From assembly GCA_028292485.1 (NCBI GenBank), contig JAQGMG010000043.1, forward strand, positions 62,001 to 126,000: a DNA stretch of 64,000 nucleotides, in the 5' to 3' direction. Of the stretch, positions 39,137-47,570 are shown in pieces. The stretch comes from Rhodocyclales bacterium (lineage in GTDB: Bacteria > Pseudomonadota > Gammaproteobacteria > Burkholderiales > Rhodocyclaceae). Both the position numbers and the translations under genes were made by a program. Every line of letters begins with the position of its first letter. Position 1 is the stretch's first letter. The notes beneath the pieces were generated by a model. That model searched no databases. It was not told the origin of the DNA and saw only the letters and a program-made list of their open reading frames with translations.

Positions 39137-40417
39137 ATGCCAAGAACAAGACTGCGTGTCGCAGTAGCGCTTACCTTTGTTGTGACAGTCGTATTGATAT
39201 TGATCGCCGCAAACTTTTCCAGCGGCGAGAAGAAGATTTCACGCGACATCGCGCACCTGTACGCAGTCAATGACCCGCAATTCATGCAATCGATGGGCGT
39301 GCTGCTTGGCCCGGCGATTCTTGCCGGCAATCACGCCGTGCAGCTCGAAGACGGTGACCAGATATTCCCTGCGATGCTCGGCGCCATTCACGGCGCGCAC
39401 AAGACGATTACCTTCGAGACCTACATCTATTGGTCCGGCGACGTCGGCCGGAAATTCCGCGACGCACTTGCGGAGCGCTCACGCGCCGGGGTGAAAGTAC
39501 ATGTGCTGCTGGATTGGGTTGGCAGCGCGAAGATGGATGGCAGCATGATCGACGCCATGCGCAATGCTGGCGTCGAGGTTGAGCGTTATCACAAGCCACA
39601 CTGGTACAACCTCACCCGCATGAACAATCGCACGCACCGCAAGTTGCTGGTAGTCGACGGGCAGATTGCTTTTACCGGTGGTGTCGGTATCGCCGATGAA
39701 TGGACCGGGCATGCGCAGGATCCCGAGCATTGGCGCGATTCCCACTTCCAGATCGAGGGGCCGGTTGCCGCACAATTCCAGGCGGTTTTTGCAGACAACT
39801 GGTCGAAAGCCACAGGTCGCATCCTGCATGGCGCCGACTACTTCCCGAAGGTCGCGAGCCGTGGCTCGACACCTGCGCAGATGTTCAGCAGCTCACCCAG
39901 CGGTGGCAGCGAAAGCATGCAGTTGATGTATCTGCTGTCGATTGCCGCGGCAGCGCGGAGCATACGGTTGTCCAGTGCCTACTTCGTACCCGATGATCTG
40001 GCGATACGCGCCCTGGTTGCAGCCAGGCAGCGCGGCGTCAAAGTCCAGATCATCGTTCCGGGCAAGCATACCGATACGCATATCGTACGTGGCGCTTCGC
40101 GAGCACGCTGGGGCGATCTGTTGCAGGCAGGCGTTGAAATCCATGAATACGCGCCCACCATGTATCACTGCAAGGTGATGATCGTGGACGACCTCCTGGT
40201 CTCGGTTGGCTCGACCAATTTCGACAATCGTTCGTTCCGTCTCAACGATGAGGCCAATCTGAATATCTACGATCATGCATTCGCACTGACTGCGACGAAG
40301 CTGTTCGAAAAGGATCTGGCGCGAGCGAATCGCATCACGTTTGCGCAATGGAAGTCGCGACCACTGCGGCAGAAGCTGTTCGAACATTTCACATCATTGT
40401 TCGGCAGTCAGCTCTAG
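39137..40417 (+). CDS. Phospholipase D-family protein, cardiolipin synthase-like
   Basis: 426 residues. One N-terminal span (VAVALTFVVTVVLILIAANF) anchors two PLD domains. Both HKD motifs are present: HRKLLVVDGQIAFTGG and HCKVMIVDDLLVSVGS, each followed by the usual N/F-D-N-R-S region. Cardiolipin synthases of the Cls group exchange phosphatidyl groups; a nuclease-like role is less likely with the membrane anchor. ATG 39137 lacks a clear ribosome site. A second HKD protein (ClsB) is at 50464-51795. Confidence 0.82.
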   Translation: MPRTRLRVAVALTFVVTVVLILIAANFSSGEKKISRDIAHLYAVNDPQFMQSMGVLLGPAILAGNHAVQLEDGDQIFPAMLGAIHGAHKTITFETYIYWSGDVGRKFRDALAERSRAGVKVHVLLDWVGSAKMDGSMIDAMRNAGVEVERYHKPHWYNLTRMNNRTHRKLLVVDGQIAFTGGVGIADEWTGHAQDPEHWRDSHFQIEGPVAAQFQAVFADNWSKATGRILHGADYFPKVASRGSTPAQMFSSSPSGGSESMQLMYLLSIAAAARSIRLSSAYFVPDDLAIRALVAARQRGVKVQIIVPGKHTDTHIVRGASRARWGDLLQAGVEIHEYAPTMYHCKVMIVDDLLVSVGSTNFDNRSFRLNDEANLNIYDHAFALTATKLFEKDLARANRITFAQWKSRPLRQKLFEHFTSLFGSQL

Positions 40418-40439
40418 TTCATTTTCGACTGACGTATAC

Positions 40440-41579
40440 ATGCCCAACGATAGACCCGCTCCGCTCATCGAACTCAAAGCCGCCGGCCTTTATTGTGCTG
40501 CGGGTGACTTCTATGTCGACCCGTGGAAGCCTGTCGATCGTGCAGTGATCACGCACGCCCACAGTGACCACTCGCGCTGGGGCAACAAGCACTACCTCGC
40601 TTCGCGCCAATCGGAAGGCGTCATGCGTTCGCGGCTTGGTGACATCTCTCTGCAGACGCTCGACTACAGCGAGCGCTTGCGTATCGGCGAGGCCACGGTA
40701 TCGCTGCACCCCGCCGGTCACGTGCTCGGCTCGGCGCAGGTGCGCATCGAAGTCGACGGGCAAGTGTGTGTGCTGTCGGGCGACTACAAGGTGCAGCCTG
40801 ATCCAACCTGTGCGGCCTTCGAGGTCGTGCCGTGCCACACCTTTGTGACCGAATCGACATTTGGCTTGCCGATCTATCGCTGGCGCGAAGAGTCCGCCTT
40901 GATGGCCGAGATCAATGCCTGGTGGGCGATGAATGCCGAGGCGGGTCGCGTCTCGGTGATTTACGCGTATGCATTTGGCAAGGCGCAACGACTGCTCGCA
41001 GGTTTGAATCCGTCGATAGGCCCCATCGTCTGCCACGGCGCCGTGGAGACGCTCAACGATGCCTATCGCGCCTGCGGCGTAGCGTTGCCCGAGACCCGCA
41101 TGGTCACGGATGTGACCGACAAGAGCGCCCTGCGCCGCGCAATGGTCATCGCGCCGCCATCGACGCAGGGCAGCCGCTGGCTCAACCGCTTCGGCGAATA
41201 CTCCGACGCCTTTGCATCGGGCTGGATGCAGATTCGCGGGGCACGTCGCCGGCGGGCGCTGGATCGCGGCTTCGTGCTGTCGGATCACGCGGACTGGCCT
41301 GGCCTGCTGTCTGCCATCGAATCCACCGGTGCCTCGCAGGTTTACGTCACCCATGGCTATGTCGAGCCGCTGGTACGCTGGCTCAACGAACATGGCATCG
41401 ATGGCCGCAGCTTCAAGACAGAGTTCGGTGATGAGAATGATGAGGCAGCCGACGGCGAACTGGCGCCCTCATCGGCAGCCGGCGACCCGGATGGCGCGCC
41501 TGTCGCTGCAGACGACGTTATCGGCAAGGTGGTCAGCGGAGACAGCATCGACGATTCCACAGAGGAGCGCGGCGCATGA
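40440..41579 (+). CDS. Ligase-associated DNA exonuclease (metallo-beta-lactamase/beta-CASP)
   Basis: 379 residues. Metal-binding HAHSDH (His39, His41, Asp43, His44) begins the metallo-beta-lactamase fold, PAGHVLGSAQV is motif III, and SGDYKVQPDP and VLSDHADWPGLLS follow. The Pso2/SNM1-type family is described as a DNA-processing exonuclease encoded with ATP-dependent ligase, Lhr-like helicase and PdeM; all three follow here. The C-terminal 50 residues are acidic and probably disordered. It overlaps the ligase start by four bases (ATGA). Confidence 0.9.
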   Translation: MPNDRPAPLIELKAAGLYCAAGDFYVDPWKPVDRAVITHAHSDHSRWGNKHYLASRQSEGVMRSRLGDISLQTLDYSERLRIGEATVSLHPAGHVLGSAQVRIEVDGQVCVLSGDYKVQPDPTCAAFEVVPCHTFVTESTFGLPIYRWREESALMAEINAWWAMNAEAGRVSVIYAYAFGKAQRLLAGLNPSIGPIVCHGAVETLNDAYRACGVALPETRMVTDVTDKSALRRAMVIAPPSTQGSRWLNRFGEYSDAFASGWMQIRGARRRRALDRGFVLSDHADWPGLLSAIESTGASQVYVTHGYVEPLVRWLNEHGIDGRSFKTEFGDENDEAADGELAPSSAAGDPDGAPVAADDVIGKVVSGDSIDDSTEERGA

Positions 41580-43219
41580 AAGCCTTTGCCGCGCTCTATA
41601 CGGAGCTCGACAGCGCGACCTCGACGCAGCGCAAGCTTGCCGCGCTCGGGCGCTACTTCGCCCAAGCCGCACCGGCGAATGCGGCGTGGGCCACCTACTT
41701 TCTCGCGGGTGGCAAGCCACGCCAGTCGGTCAAGTCCTCGGCGCTGCGTTTTGCTGCTGCCGAGGCTGCCGCCATTCCGGAATGGCTGTTCGAGGAATGC
41801 TACGACGCGGTGGGCGACATGGCCGAAACCATTGCGCTGCTGCTACCCGATGCCAGCGAGACCTCCGACATCCCGCTTGCCGAATGCATAACGACGCTGA
41901 TCCTGCCGTTGCGCTTGTTGCCGCTCGAAGCACAGATGGCAGGTTTGCGCACGGCCTGGAGCCGCCTCGACAGCGCCAGTCGCTTCGTTTTCAACAAGCT
42001 CATTACCGGCAGTTTTCGCGTCGGTGTGTCGCGCCTCCTCGTCACCCAGGCGTTAGCCAAACTCAGCGAAGTGGATGCCAATATCATCGCGCAGCGCATG
42101 ATGGGCTATCTCGCCAGCAACGCCCAACCGACTGCTGACGACTATCTGAAGTTGACGGCGTCGCACAATGCGCATGAGCCAGATGCCCAGCCCTTCCCCT
42201 TCTTCCTTGCGCAATCGCTGCAAAGCCCGCCTGAAAACTCGCTCGGCGAAGCGACGGAATGGCTGGTCGAGTGGAAGTGGGACGGCATGCGCGGCCAGCT
42301 CGTCAAACGCGGTGGCTCGGCGCAGTTGTGGTCGCGTGGCGACGAGCTGATCAGCGAGCGCTTTCCCGAGCTCATGGAAATGGCAGCGGCGCTGCCGGAT
42401 GGTTGCGTGCTGGATGGTGAAGTCATCGGTTGGGATTCTCAAAGTGATGCGCCCCTGCCCTTCGCCAAACTGCAGACGCGCATGGCGCGCAAGAAGGTCG
42501 GTGCCAAGCTGATGGCCGACGTACCCATCGTATTCATCGCCTACGACCTGCTCGAATATCAGGGTGTAGACATCCGCAGCGAGACCATGGCGACGCGTCG
42601 CGCGCTGCTGGTTGGCTTGGTGGATGCCGTCAACGAGCCACGTCTCAAGCTGTCTGCGGCGATCCAGGTGACGAGCTGGGCGCAGCTTGCCGAAGTGCGC
42701 CGCGAAGCGCGTGAGCGCGGCGCTGAGGGGCTCATGCTCAAGCGGCTGGACAGCGCTTATGGTGTTGGCCGCACGAAGCGCCAGACGCGCGGTGAGTGGT
42801 GGAAGTGGAAGCTCGATCCGATGAGCGTAGATGCCGTGCTCATCTATGCGCAGCGTGGCCATGGGCGGCGCGCAAGCCTTTACACCGACTACAGCTTCGC
42901 CGTGTGGGACGACAATAATCCGGATAGCGACGAGCGCAAGCTCGTGCCTTTTGCGAAAGCGTATTCAGGTCTTACCGACGCGGAGATCCGTGAGGTGGAT
43001 GCTTTCGTTCGCCGCAACACGCTGGAAAAGTTCGGCCCGGTGCGCACGGTAAAACCCGAGCTAGTGATGGAGATCGGCTTTGAAGGCATCCAGGTCAGCA
43101 AACGTCATAAGAGCGGCGTTGCCGTGCGCTTCCCGCGCATTTTGCGAGTGAGGAATGACAAGCCGATGGAAGAGGCAGATACGCTGGAGAGTCTGAAGGC
43201 GTTGGCGGGGGTGGGGTAG
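41576..43219 (+). CDS. ATP-dependent DNA ligase (repair type)
   Basis: 547 residues. N-terminal helical DNA-binding domain (1-200), adenylation domain with the active lysine in VEWKWDGMRGQLV (Lys234), motif III in VFIAYDLLEYQG, motif IV EGLMLKRLDSAYGVGR, motif V WWKWKLDPMSVD, and a C-terminal OB fold. Distinct from the NAD+ enzyme LigA in this window. Its four-base overlap with the exonuclease gene suggests co-translation. Confidence 0.93.
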   Translation: MKAFAALYTELDSATSTQRKLAALGRYFAQAAPANAAWATYFLAGGKPRQSVKSSALRFAAAEAAAIPEWLFEECYDAVGDMAETIALLLPDASETSDIPLAECITTLILPLRLLPLEAQMAGLRTAWSRLDSASRFVFNKLITGSFRVGVSRLLVTQALAKLSEVDANIIAQRMMGYLASNAQPTADDYLKLTASHNAHEPDAQPFPFFLAQSLQSPPENSLGEATEWLVEWKWDGMRGQLVKRGGSAQLWSRGDELISERFPELMEMAAALPDGCVLDGEVIGWDSQSDAPLPFAKLQTRMARKKVGAKLMADVPIVFIAYDLLEYQGVDIRSETMATRRALLVGLVDAVNEPRLKLSAAIQVTSWAQLAEVRREARERGAEGLMLKRLDSAYGVGRTKRQTRGEWWKWKLDPMSVDAVLIYAQRGHGRRASLYTDYSFAVWDDNNPDSDERKLVPFAKAYSGLTDAEIREVDAFVRRNTLEKFGPVRTVKPELVMEIGFEGIQVSKRHKSGVAVRFPRILRVRNDKPMEEADTLESLKALAGVG

Positions 43220-43300
43220 TGATGCCAATGCCGAACTTGATACGCAGTTCTTCTCTGCCGTGCGATGTGGGGAAAGAATATGCGTCTGCGTCCGGTCGTT

Positions 43301-43444
43301 GCCGTTCCCTCACCCTGAGGGAGAGGGTGCTGCGTCAGCAGCGGGAGAGGGGGAAATCGTGGCCCCAGATAAATTTTCATTGAGCACCACCCTTCCCCCT
43401 CTCCCGGCCTCCGGCCACCCTCTCCCTCAGGGAGAGGGAACGGC
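43301..43444. repeat. Inverted repeat, family C (long two-armed copy)
   Basis: GCCGTTCCCT at the left end pairs with AGGGAACGGC at the right. Inside, GAGGGAGAGGGTG and CACCCTCTCCCTC, then GGGAGAGGGGG and CCCCCTCTCCC, can also pair across a spacer of about 40 bases. It lies between the ligase and helicase genes and interrupts an otherwise tightly packed operon. A short relative is at 28117-28155. Confidence 0.75.
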
Positions 43445-43483
43445 TGAGCGTACGCCTCCCGTAGACGGTTGGGGCCTTGCATC

Positions 43484-46207
43484 GTGAGGTCAAAAAAGCC
43501 ACCGGCCGATGCCACTCTCGACCCCGACGGCGAAAATGCCACCGACATGCTCTCTGATACCACGTTGAGCGAGCGCTATCACGTCTGGAATGCGCCCGAG
43601 CAACCTTCGCAACAGAGCTCGCTGGCGCGACAACTCAAGCGCGCCCGTACACGCAACCGCACTGCGACGGCACTGACTGATATAACCGGCGAGCCCATCA
43701 AACCCCGCCGCCCACGAGTGCGCTCCAGCGGTCGCATGCCAAGCGCGGGCATGATGCAAGCGCAGCTCGATCATTGGTTCTCCTCACGCGGCTGGCATAT
43801 CTTCTCTTTCCAGCGCGAAGTGTGGGACCACGCCGCCAACGGTCGCAGCGGCCTGTTGCACGCCACCACCGGCGCGGGCAAGACCTGGGCGGCGTGGGGC
43901 GCTGCGCTGATCGCAGCTTCACGCCAGCCGAAGGATGGATTGCGCGTCTTGTGGATCACGCCGATGCGCGCACTGGCACAGGACACGCAGCGTGCCCTCG
44001 CCGACCCGCTGCCTGCGCTTGATGTGGAGTGGGAAGTCGGCATGCGCACTGGCGATACCTCATCAGCGGAGCGCACACGTCAGCGCGAGAGGCTGCCGGA
44101 TGCGCTGGTGACGACGCCGGAAAGTCTGTCGTTGATGCTCTCGCACGAAGACGCGCACGAACGGCTTGGCAATGTTGCTGCCATCGTCGTCGACGAATGG
44201 CACGAACTGCTTGGCAACAAGCGCGGTGTGCAGGTACAGCTAGCGCTGGCGCGGCTGCGCAAGTGGAATCCCGATCTGCTGGTGTGGGGCCTGTCCGCCA
44301 CGCTGGGCGATCTCGATCACGCACGGCAAGTTCTCGCACATGACAATAGCGTACTGGTACGTGGCGCAGTACCGAAGACCTTGCGCATCGATTCGCTGCT
44401 GCCGCACTCGGTCGAGCGTTTTCCATGGGGCGGGCATCTCGGCATGAACATGCTCGAGCAGGTCGTCGAAGAGCTGGACATCAGCGGCACCAGCCTGCTG
44501 TTCACCAACACACGCTCGCAGGCCGAGCTCTGGTACCAGGCGATTCTCAGCGTGCGGCCAGACTGGGCCGGACTCATCGCCCTGCATCACGGCTCGCTCG
44601 ATGCCGAGGTGCGCATCTGGGTCGAGAATGGCTTGAAGGCCGGCACTTTGCGCGCAGTGGTGTGTACCTCCAGCCTCGACCTGGGCGTCGACTTTCTACC
44701 GGTCGAGCGTGTGCTACAGCTCGGTTCGCCGAAAGGCGTCGCGCGCCTCATGCAGCGCGCCGGCCGCAGCGGTCATGCACCGGGCCGCATCTCGCGTGTG
44801 ACCTGCGTACCGGCGCAAGGCATGGAGTTGCTCGAAGCCGCAGCTGCGCGACGCTCGGCTGAAGCAGGCTTGATCGAACCACGCTTCTCACCCGCAGCGC
44901 CCCTGGACGTACTCATCCAGCATCTCGTGACCATCGCTGTCGGTGGCGGCTTCACGCCTGACGAGCTGCTCGCCGAAATGCGCAGCACCTGGGCATATCG
45001 CGAGCTTGGCGACGACGACTGGCAGTGGGCACTGAAATTCATCGTACACGGCGGCGAAGCGCTGGATGCCTACCCGGAGTATCAGCGTGTCGCGGTGGAC
45101 GACCAGGGCGTTTATCGCGTGCCGTCGGCAGCGATCGCCAAACGGCATCGCATGTCGATCGGCACCATTACCTCCGACTCTGCGATGACGGTCAGCTTTC
45201 TAGGCGGCACCAAGCTCGGCACGGTCGAAGAGTCCTTCATTGCGCGCCTTACACCTGGCGACTGCTTCATGTTTGGCGGGCGACTGCTGGAGCTGATACG
45301 CACCCGCGAGATGACGGCCTACGTGAAAGCCGTGCGCGTCAACCGGCCGGCCGTGCCGCGCTGGCAAGGCGGGCGAATGCCTTTGTCATCGGAGCTGGCG
45401 GGCGCCGTGCTCGATTTGATGGACGAGGTGCGCGATGGCAACGACCAGGAACCCGAAACACGGTTCTTGCGCCCGCTGCTCGATCTACAGGCACGCTGGT
45501 CTGCCCTGCCCGGCCGCGACGTGTTGCTGGTAGAGACGACACGCTCGCGCGAAGGTCACCACGCTTTCTTTTTCCCCTTTGCGGGCAGACAGGTGCATAG
45601 CGGCCTGGCGGCACTGTTCGCCTGGCGCGTGGCGCGGCATACGCCGATCACCTTCTCCATGTCATTCAACGACTATGGCTTCGAGCTGCTGTCAGCCGAT
45701 CCGGTCGATTGGCAAGCCGAGTTCGATGCCGATTTGCTATCCACGCGCAATCTGCACGAACACATCGGCGCCAGCCTGAATGCAGGGCAGCTTGCGCGTC
45801 GCAAATTCCGCGAGATTGCGCGTGTCGCCGGTCTCGTCTTCCAGGGCTTCCCCGGGCAGATGAAATTCGCGCGACAGCTGCAAGCGAGTAGCGAACTGCT
45901 GTTCGATGTATTCGAGCGCTACGATCCACAAAACAGATTGTTGCGTCAGGCGTATGACGAAGCGCTGGCGCAGGAGCTCGAACTGGCGCGACTCGAGCGC
46001 AGCATGAAGAGCATGCAGAAGCGCCGGCTCGATCTGCGCGTGACGAGGAACCCGACACCCTTTGCTTTCCCGTTGATGGTCGAGCGCTTCCGCGAAAGGC
46101 TGAGCAGCGAGAAGCTTTCCGACCGCGTTGCACGCATGGTTCAGACGCTTGAGAAGGCTGCAGACGATGCCGTCAAGCCAAAACGCAAGAACAACGCCGA
46201 ATCGTGA
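43484..46207 (+). CDS. Ligase-associated DEXH-box helicase (Lhr-like)
   Basis: About 907 residues. Superfamily 2 helicase with Walker A TTGAGKTWAAWG, DEWHELLGNKRG (motif II), SATLGDLDHAR (motif III), motif V STS-like CTSSLDLGVDFLPV and motif VI QRAGRSGHAPG. The C-terminal half is the Lhr-type winged-helix and accessory domain. GTG 43484 is chosen for its GGGG at the right distance; ATG 43547 is an alternative. The preceding 60 residues are not conserved-looking. Expected to open DNA for the partner exonuclease and ligase. Confidence 0.9.
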   Translation: MRSKKPPADATLDPDGENATDMLSDTTLSERYHVWNAPEQPSQQSSLARQLKRARTRNRTATALTDITGEPIKPRRPRVRSSGRMPSAGMMQAQLDHWFSSRGWHIFSFQREVWDHAANGRSGLLHATTGAGKTWAAWGAALIAASRQPKDGLRVLWITPMRALAQDTQRALADPLPALDVEWEVGMRTGDTSSAERTRQRERLPDALVTTPESLSLMLSHEDAHERLGNVAAIVVDEWHELLGNKRGVQVQLALARLRKWNPDLLVWGLSATLGDLDHARQVLAHDNSVLVRGAVPKTLRIDSLLPHSVERFPWGGHLGMNMLEQVVEELDISGTSLLFTNTRSQAELWYQAILSVRPDWAGLIALHHGSLDAEVRIWVENGLKAGTLRAVVCTSSLDLGVDFLPVERVLQLGSPKGVARLMQRAGRSGHAPGRISRVTCVPAQGMELLEAAAARRSAEAGLIEPRFSPAAPLDVLIQHLVTIAVGGGFTPDELLAEMRSTWAYRELGDDDWQWALKFIVHGGEALDAYPEYQRVAVDDQGVYRVPSAAIAKRHRMSIGTITSDSAMTVSFLGGTKLGTVEESFIARLTPGDCFMFGGRLLELIRTREMTAYVKAVRVNRPAVPRWQGGRMPLSSELAGAVLDLMDEVRDGNDQEPETRFLRPLLDLQARWSALPGRDVLLVETTRSREGHHAFFFPFAGRQVHSGLAALFAWRVARHTPITFSMSFNDYGFELLSADPVDWQAEFDADLLSTRNLHEHIGASLNAGQLARRKFREIARVAGLVFQGFPGQMKFARQLQASSELLFDVFERYDPQNRLLRQAYDEALAQELELARLERSMKSMQKRRLDLRVTRNPTPFAFPLMVERFRERLSSEKLSDRVARMVQTLEKAADDAVKPKRKNNAES

Positions 46208-46935
46208 TGACCCGACAGATGAATACAGCAGGTAGTCCGGCAGACATGGCCATCGAAGTGGCGGGCGAAACGCTCGTACTCCTGCCGGAACGTGCCCTGT
46301 GGTGGCCCGGACGGCACACACTCATCGTTGCCGATGTGCATTTCGGCAAGTCATCAGTATTCCGTACTCACGGCGTGCCGGTGCCTGCCGGTAGCACGGA
46401 TGACAATCTTGCACGCCTGAATGCCTGTATCGCACGCTATCCGGCACAGCGGCTGCTTTGTCTCGGCGATCTCACACATGCCCGCAGTGGCCATACGCCA
46501 CAGCTTGTCGCCAGGCTTGGCGACTTTCGCGAGCAGCATCCTGATATGCACATCGAATTGGTTCGCGGCAACCATGACCGCCATGCGGGCGTGCCGGAAG
46601 TCTTGCGAGTGACAGTACATGAGGACCCGCATCTGGACGGACCATTCAGCTTGCGGCACGAACCACCAAGAAATGAAGAAGGCATTGATAGTGGTTACGT
46701 TCTAGCGGGGCACGTGCATCCAGCAATCGTTCTGAGCACGCAGCACGACCGGATTCGCGTGCCGTGCTTCGCCGTCAGTGAGCGCATGACGATTCTTCCA
46801 GCCTTTGGTGCTTTTACAGGCATGCATGCACTGGAGATGACAGCTGGAACAAGCTATTACGCGGCGCTCGAGGAGCGTGTGCTCGGCCCCATTCGAAACC
46901 AGGCCATTCCCGAGAAGTCGCACGACCGTTCGTAA
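46207..46935 (+). CDS. pdeM: Ligase-associated DNA damage endonuclease PdeM
   Basis: 242 residues. Metallophosphoesterase with the five expected metal motifs: VADVHFGKSS, GDLTHAR, RGNHDRH, and AGHVHPAI. The ATG overlaps the helicase stop (TGATG), so it is the last gene of the four-gene set. PdeM-type proteins are known from this cluster; their in vivo substrate is not settled. A family A repeat and a convergent small membrane-protein gene follow. Confidence 0.9.
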   Translation: MTRQMNTAGSPADMAIEVAGETLVLLPERALWWPGRHTLIVADVHFGKSSVFRTHGVPVPAGSTDDNLARLNACIARYPAQRLLCLGDLTHARSGHTPQLVARLGDFREQHPDMHIELVRGNHDRHAGVPEVLRVTVHEDPHLDGPFSLRHEPPRNEEGIDSGYVLAGHVHPAIVLSTQHDRIRVPCFAVSERMTILPAFGAFTGMHALEMTAGTSYYAALEERVLGPIRNQAIPEKSHDRS

Positions 46936-46983
46936 TAATGCGGCAATCACGGAAGTTGCATGGGACAGATCAACTCTCGTCCC

Positions 46984-47070
46984 GTCATTCCCGCGAAAGC
47001 GGGAATCCACTTATTGGCACGAAGAATGGAGTATCACGTAGAAGTGGATTCCCGCTTTCGCGGGAATGAC
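46984..47070. repeat. REP-like inverted repeat, family A
   Basis: Complete copy with perfectly matched arms of 29 bases around a 29-base spacer. It lies 48 bases after pdeM and just before the convergent small membrane-protein stop. Confidence 0.9.
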
Positions 47071-47094
47071 GGCTTTGGGGACGTTGCGCGTCAT

Positions 47095-47349
47095 CTACGC
47101 TTCTTGCGATGCAGCCTGAGCACTCTCGTTCTTGCACACACCACGAATATTCATCGCCGCCAGTGCTACCTGCAGCGCGACCAGGGCGTAGGCGTGGTCA
47201 TGCAGTCCCCATGCAATCCACAACACATTACTCACGAGGAATACCCAGAATCCGGCCTCACGTCGGCGCTTGCCTTGAGAGGCAACCAGATATGCGGCGT
47301 AGACGGTGACCAGCATGGCTGGCCATTGAATCAGGTCAAGGTATTCCAT
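47095..47349 (-). CDS. Small three-span membrane protein
   Basis: 84 residues from ATG 47349 (CAGGAT upstream). Hydrophobic segments WPAMLVTVYAAYLVAS, GFWVFLVSNVLWIAWGL and YALVALQVALAAMNI, separated by GKRRRE, suggest three spans with the basic loop inside. No signature I can name; the general design recalls a half-size PnuC/SemiSWEET type. The longer open frame upstream to 47532 is not supported by a ribosome site. Function unknown. Confidence 0.6.
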   Translation of the reverse strand: MEYLDLIQWPAMLVTVYAAYLVASQGKRRREAGFWVFLVSNVLWIAWGLHDHAYALVALQVALAAMNIRGVCKNESAQAASQEA

Positions 47350-47570
47350 GTTGTAGATCCTGTCTCGGTAGCGCATGCCCACGCGCCACTTCTTCTTCCG
47401 GACGCCGAAGTCCCCATCAGGATACTGCGCCTTACGGTGTGAGCACGACCTGGCAATACGCTCTTGCAAACGTCGTGCCGCATGACGGGAAGTCACCGAG
47501 AAATGAGCGGGAATGATTGCTGCGGGGACCACCGCAACTGGCGTCCGTAGCGCCTGCTCCCGGCAAAGTC

